A DNA stretch of 64,000 nt, taken from Mytilus galloprovincialis. Taxonomy: Eukaryota; Mollusca; Bivalvia; Mytilida; Mytilidae. Below are positions 57,495 through 64,000 of the stretch, piece after piece. Within the stretch, counting starts at the first letter, position 1; each line of letters begins with the position of its first letter. The notes under the pieces were generated by a model that ran no database searches, was not told where the DNA came from, and saw only the letters and a list, made by a program, of their open reading frames with translations. The stretch lies in contig NC_134849.1 in the NCBI RefSeq assembly GCF_965363235.1, positions 48,182,122 to 48,246,121 on the forward strand. The letters are read 5' to 3'. A program made the position numbers and the translations under genes.

Positions 57495-59771
57495 TTGTCA
57501 AGCCTGCGACTTTAGTTGCAGAAAACTTGACATAGGGATAGTGATCAGGCGGCAGTGTTAGCTCACTTCTTAAAAGCTTTATATTTTAGAAGGTAGAAGA
57601 CCTGGATGCTTCATACTTTGTATATGGAGGCCTCATGTTACGAAGTTTCAGTCCATCACATGTCCAATGTCCAATGGTATGTGCGTACCTTGCAAGGTCC
57701 TCATGCCCGTCAGACAGTTTTCATTTGACCTCGACCTCATTTCATGGATCAGGGAACAAGGTTAAATCTTGGTGGTCAAGTCCATATCTCAGATACTATA
57801 AGCAATAGGTCTAGTATTTTCGGTGTTTTGAAGGACTGTAAGGTGTACATGTCCAACTGGAAGGTGTCATCTGACCTTGACCTCATTTTCATGGTTCAGT
57901 GGTTATAGTTAAGTTTTTGTGTTTTGGTCTGTTTTGCGTATACTGTATGCAATTTGTCTACTATATTTGGTGTATGAAATGATTGTAAGGTGTACATGTC
58001 TAGTTGGTAGGTGTCATCTGACCTTGACTTCATTTTCATGGTTTAGTGGTCAAAGTTAAGTTTTTGAGGTTTGGTCTATTTTTTTAATACAATAAGCAAT
58101 AGGCCAACTATATTTGGTGTATGTAAATATTTTATGATCTATGTCAGTCGTGCAGATTTTATTTGAAATGATTGTAAGGTGTACATGTCTAGCTGGTAGG
58201 TGTCATCTGACCTTGACCTCATTTTCATGGTTTAGTGGTCAAAGTTAAGTTTTTGAGGTTTGGTCTATTTTTTTTAATACAATAAGCAATAGGCCAACTA
58301 TATTTATACCCCACGCAACGAAGTTGCGGAGGGTATAATGTTTTTGACCTGTCCGTCCGTCCGTCCGTCAGTCCTGTTTCTTGTCATCGCAACTCCTCTC
58401 AAACCACACAACAGAATTTCAGATAATAAGGACATACTATGTAGTTGTGCATATGGACGGGAAATTGCGTTTCAATTTTTTTTCTAGGAGTTACGCCCCT
58501 TTGAACTTATTTACTTTAATGTACTACTGCAACAGTTTGTCATCGCAACTCCTCTCAAACCACACAACAGAATTTCACGAAACCTTTTCAGATAATAAGG
58601 ACATACTATGTAGTTGTGCATATCGACGGGAAATTGCGATTCAATTTTTTTTCTAGGAGTTACGCCCCTTTGAACTTATTTACTTTAATGTACTACTGCA
58701 ACAGTTTGTCATCGCAACTCCTCTCAAACCACACAACAGAATTTTACGAAACCTTTTCAGATAATAAGGACATACTATGTAGTTGTGCATATCGACGGGA
58801 AATCAGATTCAATTTTTTTTCTAGGAGTTACACCCCTTTGAACTTATTTACTTTAATGTTCTACTGCAACAGTTTGTCATCGCAACTCCTCTCAAACCAC
58901 ACAACAGAATTTCACGAAACCTTTTCAGATAATAAGGACATACTATGTAGTTGTGCATATCGACGGGAAATTGCGATTCAATTTTTTTTCTAGGAGTTAC
59001 GCCCCTTTGAACTTATTTACTTTAATGTACTACTGCAACAGTTTGTCATCGCAACTCCTCTCAAACCACACAACAGAATTTCATGAAACTTTGTAGATAA
59101 TAAGGACATACTATGTAGATGTGAATATCAACAGGAAATTACGGTTCAATTTTTTTTCTAGGAGTTATGCTCCTTTGAACTTATTTGCTTCAATGTACTT
59201 CTGCAACAGTTTGTCATCTCAACTCCTCTGAAAACACACAACAAAATTTCATGAAATTTTATAGAAAATAAGGACATACTATGTATATTGACAGGAAATT
59301 ATTATTCAATATTTTTTCTTATACAATTTTTTTTTCTTATACTTATTTAATTTCTCCAATGACAATGTGGGGACGTGGGGTATGTGAGCGTGCTCACTAA
59401 GGTTCTTTAATTGCTGTATGTAAATATTTTATGATCTATGTCAGTCGTGCAGATTTTATTTGACCTTGACGTCATTCTCACAGTTCAGTGTTAAGTTTTT
59501 GTGTTTTGGTTTGTTTTTCTTAAACTATAAGCTATAGGTCAACTATATTTGTTGTATGGAAGAATGGTTAGCTGTACATGTCTGCCTGGCATGGTTTATC
59601 ATGTTAATCTGACCTTGACATCATTTTCATGGTTCATTGATCAATGTTTGGTTTTCTTAGTTAACCTTAAGTTTATGTGACAGTTGTAATAAAGCTTTAC
59701 ATTTAGGACTATCAACATAATATCAATGATTAGTAAAGAAGGCGAGACATTTCAGTGTGTGCACTCTTGTT
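57495..59771 (-). mobile_element. HL-1 copy F, interrupted by HL-3
   Basis: Reverse-orientation HL-1 with both ends (TTGTCAAGCCTGCGAC ... GTGCACTCTTGT), more diverged than copies A-E. One core segment is duplicated internally (57985-58105 and 58168-58303). HL-3 is inserted at 58305. Confidence 0.7.
58305..59406. mobile_element. HL-3 element with about six 168-base core repeats, nested in HL-1 copy F
   Basis: The left end TATACCCCACGCAAC pairs with GTTGCGGAGGGTATA to form a strong hairpin; next come a (GTCC)n tract (58350-58368) and repeats beginning TTGTCATCGCAACTCCTCTC at about 58380, 58536, 58706, 58876, 59042 and 59210. The right end has GTGAGCGTGCTCAC (59384-59397), a perfect hairpin. 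The small open frames here come from the repeat. Confidence 0.7.
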
Positions 59772-59899
59772 AGCTTAAATGTTGTGTATATACTTGCTCA
59801 ACTGTTCAGGGTTTGACCTCTGCAGGAAAATCCAGTTTGCTGTCTCTCAGATAGCCTCTTGTTATGTTATGTCTAAGGGGCTTTTTTTTTACCCTTGAC

Positions 59900-60436
59900 T
59901 GTCCTTCTGTCTTTCTGTCTTTACTCCCTTCCACTGTTCACCAGAGTTCAAATGAAGTGAATGTAAGCAACCTAAGTCCTTCCAAAATGAGAGAGAAAAA
60001 ACATACTGCATAGTCGGCTATAAGAGACCTGGCAGATTACATTTGACCTTTGTCCTCAATTTCATGATTAGTTGGAAAGGTAATGATTGTAAGGTGTACC
60101 TTTCTGCCTTGCAAGGATTCATCTGACCTTGACCTCATGCTCATTGTTCTTTGACCAATATTAAGTTTTCATGGACAGGTTTTAGTGCCTAAGTGGATAC
60201 TTGAAGCAGAAGGTCAAATATATTTGGTGTATGAAATGATTGTATTTTCTGTCTGGCAGTGGATATCTGACCTTGACTTCATTGCCATGAACCATTCAGG
60301 CATTCTCCATAAGTATCAATGTCTGATTTGATGACATACCACTTCCTTGTCCTTTTGCACGGTCCTTACAGATAACTACTCTCAAGACCTTTCATCATAT
60401 AATCAACCATGGTTAGTGAAGTAAGCGAGACATGTT
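59900..60436 (-). repeat. Diverged HL-1-related fragment
   Basis: Words such as ATCTGACCTTGACCTCATG, ATTGTAAGGTGTACCTTTCT and AAGTAAGCGAGACATGTTAC show kinship with HL-1, but the units are rearranged. Confidence 0.5.
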
Positions 60437-60560
60437 ACAGTGGCTGATCCAGGGGAACGGGTCAAGGGTTGAACCCCCCCCCCCCCCCCCCTGGCCCCCT
60501 TTTTTGGACAATCAATGCATTTGAATGGGGCGTATAGTTGGAACCCTTCTTTTATCCTGG
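60436..60560. repeat. Fragment of a GGATCCAG-type MITE with a poly-C run
   Basis: CAGTGGCTGATCCAGGGGAA is a variant of the CAGTGGCGGATCCAG end, followed by GTTGAACC and about 20 C. Confidence 0.5.
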
Positions 60561-61327
60561 GTTTAGTGAGCTACTATCAATAGATAGAAAATGATAAATA
60601 CAACTGAGGATACATAAGACAAGGTTAATATTAAGATACTGAGACGTAACCAATATATGAGAGAAACAGTACTAGTGTGTTTCATGCTTTCCATTCTTGC
60701 AGTTGTTGGAAGTTCCATTTCAGTTACTCTTTTTGATTTTGGTTTTCCGTCCTCAGTATAAACCTACCTTTATGAAATTAAAAAAAACGAATGTATAGAA
60801 AGTGATATTATTCAAATGAAAATACTGAAAACATGATTTAGACGGTCTCGATTTCATTCTTTATCATCAGGGAAGTGGATCATAACTCTTGGCTAGCGAA
60901 GATGATTCCTTATCTGAAAAAGTTTTAAAAAAATAGCGTGCTTAAAAGGTCAGCACAGTGAAGTTTACCTAATACATGTTATCACAATGAATATAAAGGA
61001 TAAAGTCGGTTGTTTTGCAAAGGTCATAGTACTGGCTTGTAAGTTTGATGGTACATTCAGAAAACTTATTTCATACGGAATAGCACATCTTCAATTTACG
61101 GTGATGTTGTTACCCGAGCCTGGAAACTAAGATACGATTCAGGTAAACTTGTCAATCCTTTCAATACATTTACTCTAAAAGGTGACCAATGCAAGACTTT
61201 AGTTATATCTTTGAATATTGTTTTAATTGGTATTAATAAATAGATCTGGGTTGAGAGTTGTCTTATTGACATGCATTCCACATCTCCACATGTCTATTTG
61301 TTATCAGTAAAAAAAAACGTACTAGAT

Positions 61328-61748
61328 AGAATCATATTCAAAACAGTGTGGCTGTGGCCATTGATTGACAACCTAAATTATCCCATTGACTGGGTCAGAT
61401 TATGTGAACGTTTGTCTGTAACGACCACTGCTCACTATGTACTTGTTAAAGACACTTAAACTGTGGGGTCACCAAAGGTTCTCAACACCTAAATGAAGTT
61501 ATTCGAAAAATTAATCAGGTATAACACGATGTTATGATTTATATCAATAATATTCCTGATTAATTTTTCGAATTATTTTATTATGAAGGCGTTAAGAACC
61601 TTTGGTTACCCCACAGTTTAAATTCTATAATAAGTAAGTAGTGAGCAGTGGTCGTTACAGACAAACGTTCACCTAATATGTCCCAGTCAATGGGATAATT
61701 AAGGTCGTCAATCAATGGCCACAACCACACTGTCTTGAATATGATTCT
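61328..61748. mobile_element. Fold-back element, arms of about 192 bases
   Basis: The left arm (61328-61520) and right arm (61557-61748) are inverted copies with roughly 90 percent identity by eye. The outer ends are AGAATCATATTCAAAACA and TGTCTTGAATATGATTCT; the inner ends are AAAATTAATCAGG and CCTGATTAATTTT. Each arm is open for about 45 codons in the same reading (VWLWPLID.LNYPIDW), a by-product of symmetry or the relic of one source. Confidence 0.8.
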
Positions 61749-62129
61749 AAAAGTGTTAAACACACATGCATGTACTACGGCACTACAATCTGTTAATATC
61801 TATATATTTTGGCATTGCACACGGTCGTGTGTTTTCTCTGACTGTTAATGACGTATTAACACTAAATCCACCGAATGTGTACTGCCTGGTCTTAGATACA
61901 GGATGAATTTTATTAGCTTTGAACTAGCTGTCTCTAGTCTGTCAGTAACGAGTTCTCAGAAATCTTTACGTATGGTCTTTTTTGTTGTTATTGATGGGGG
62001 ATGGTTTAAAAATACTCCGCTACGCCCAGTTTGTGATATTGTTTGATGTTTTTTCTGATTTGTATCGATCTGATGAGTTAAGCCTTTTTTATCTGATTTT
62101 TATGGTTTGATCTTATGTTCAGCTGTAAC

Positions 62130-62360
62130 ACCACTGTTGCAGGTTAAGCCTAAAGGGAGGGTTGAGGTCTCACAAACATGTTTTAATCCCGCCTAGTTCT
62201 ATATATGCCTGTTCCAAGTTAGGAGTCTGTAGTTTATTGGTTGTAGTTGGTTCATGTTTGTCTTTTTCATTGATTTTTTGTGTTTCATCATTTCTTTTGT
62301 TCTGTTTGTTAAATATTATATCTACATTGTGTATATTATTACTCTCTTACATCAGAGGTT
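62130..62360 (+). repeat. R2-type repeat
   Basis: GGTTGAGGTCTCACAAACATG, GCCTGTTCCAAGTTAGGAGT and TTGGTTGTAGTTGGTTCATG follow the R2 layout. The open frame at 62162-62374 lies in this repeat. Confidence 0.5.
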
Positions 62361-62399
62361 TCTGTGTTAGTTAATGAAGTTACTATAATCGTTATCAAT

Positions 62400-64000
62400 A
62401 GTTGATGGCAAATATTTTGGAAAGGAGAATGATCAATCCGAGTTGTCATTTTTATGAATCATTAAGTAAAACAAAACGAAGGGCCATCTACAATATGCTC
62501 AATGTTCCAGAAAAACACCACAACAAATAATATATACTTATACATAAGTCAAACTCACACAACAAACAAAACTGTAACTATGTTTTACTTTTAAAATAAC
62601 TGTACGCAATCTTAATTATTTATCTAATTGAATATATATCTTACTAGCTGGAGGCCTACAGATACGTTTTGTATGACTCTGATCTAGTGGAAATAAATAT
62701 TATCTGTTTAAAAGTTGTTCAATTTACCTTTTCAATATATACAACCGACAGATAAATTTGTATGTTATATTTACTTTATAGGTAAAAACTATACCGAAAA
62801 CTAGTATTACCTTTAAATGTTTTGGTTGAATAGTTCATAATTCACTATTGTATAGTACTCGGAGCTCTTCAATCAATGGAGTTTAATAATTTCATAGCAA
62901 CGTACGTCACCAGGGCCGCTTTGGTTTTAACTTTGGATAGATATAATACACTACAAAACAAATGTTGACCAGGAAAAAGTAGATCTATCTCCAAGTTGAA
63001 TAAAATGAAATTGTGGATTTTGTAAATGATAACTATCAAAGGAAACATAGGTAAGTTAAAATATTCGACAATTAAATAATAGACTTTTAATTCACGTAAA
63101 TATCATTTAGTGTGAAAGAACATGTTGGTATGCACTCGTTAATTTAAATGACTAAAAGTCTTGGCCATGAATGTTCTCGTTGATCTCTCCACACTTAATG
63201 CAGTTTGAGCTATTTTGATAATTCAAAAAAAATCCCTAAAGTTTTTATGACGTTTTTTTCGCTAAACGCTATGGTATGGTAATTTTATGTTACATCTGTC
63301 CGCCCGCTCTTTCCCTCACTCTCGACCAAATTATAGAATATATATAATATGGTCAAATTAGCATTAAGCTGTCACTTTGCTCTTTTTAAGACTAAACAAC
63401 TTTTTTTGAAACTGACACCAAGTTTTGGAATCGGATCAGTATACATTTGTTTTAGCACAAATCATCCCATGATATGTTATTGAACATCAAGTTACAGAAT
63501 ATCAAAGCTGTATAAATTGCATGAAATAAAGTATTATAAATGAAAAATTATTGTTTACACAAGTATTTCAATTGGCATGCTTTATGGGTAATATAAGGGT
63601 TGATATTTTGGTAAATAAATCAATCAAATTTTAATTTCCACACCTAGTCCCTACGAGACTAACTGAATTGGTATAAAGTACACAGTTAACTTTTTGTGGC
63701 ACAGATTTATAAACGCACGGACCCAATTAGACGTATTTAATATGATTAATATAAAGATCAATGTTTAAGCTTGGTTTAACCTAATTTGAAACATTTAATA
63801 TCATATATTATTTAGTAATCCGATCTATATTATTGTAATGATTACTCAGTTTGATTTAAATTTTCGTAATAAATGCAAAAATTAAACCCCAAGTGGTTTT
63901 ATGTATATTATGTTGCAATGAAGTCTTATTCATTTTACATTCATGGCATAAGCTATGACTGTCCTACTTAAGATATATAACAAAACATGTTTTAACAACG
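62400..64000. other. No gene recognised
   Basis: AT-rich sequence without an exon, RNA gene or repeat that I can support. It may hold the start of a neighbouring locus outside the window. Confidence 0.4.

Noticed and set aside
58381-58993. Open frames of 91 and 125 residues with internal repeats
   Set aside because: Translations of HL-3 core repeats.
60700-60910. Possible minus-strand terminal exons (DKESSSLAKSYDPLP and a hydrophobic 51-codon frame)
   Set aside because: A good acceptor exists near 60905, but the pieces cannot be joined with consistent splice sites and no family is recognised.

Overview
The window is eukaryotic, AT-rich (introns, GT-AG splice sites, AATAAA signals) and crowded with short mobile elements built from tandem core repeats and end hairpins. 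The repeat repertoire and the proteins point to a marine bivalve, most likely a mytilid mussel. This is inferred from recalled repeat families and not from any search.

Three split host genes can be read. (1) On the minus strand at 3920-5995 lies a non-muscle/smooth-type myosin regulatory light chain of 193 residues in three coding exons, with the Thr18-Ser19 phosphorylation site and the first EF-hand intact and an unusual C-terminal extension. (2) On the minus strand at 20528-32335 is a nine-exon gene for a basic, probably helical protein of about 198 residues that I do not recognise. A near-perfect RFX X-box about 95 bases before its start codon suggests a ciliary gene. (3) On the plus strand at 38324-53265 is an EBAG9/RCAS1 orthologue of 208 residues in four phase-0 coding exons.

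The most striking object is inside EBAG9. The last 27 bases of coding exon 3 plus the following 5' splice site have been amplified into about 134 tandem 39-base units (39786-45001). Each unit is exactly 13 codons and most carry a GTAAGT donor, so the exon could be extended in frame through dozens of alternative donors.

The rest is mobile DNA. At least seven families of Helitron/HINE-like elements (HL-1 to HL-7 here) carry roughly 150-170-base core repeats, simple-sequence tracts and terminal hairpins. HL-1 is the commonest, with six near-complete copies, two of them abutting head to tail. There are three TTAA-flanked elements with inverted ends, a 1.14-kb inverted-end element made almost wholly of GATATC palindromes (about 46), two long fold-back elements, a 110-base perfect palindrome, two LINE 3' fragments plus a LINE tail, a 120-base satellite-like array and a complete type I hammerhead ribozyme. 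Elements are nested up to three deep.

Layout: 1-3.9 kb LINE relic and empty sequence; 3.9-6.9 kb myosin light chain; 7-20 kb repeats; 20.5-32.4 kb unrecognised gene with repeat-filled introns; 33-38 kb DNA elements, LINE and fold-back; 38.3-53.3 kb EBAG9 with a 13-kb third intron; 54-61.8 kb repeats; 62-64 kb mostly unassigned. No viral or LTR element was identified.
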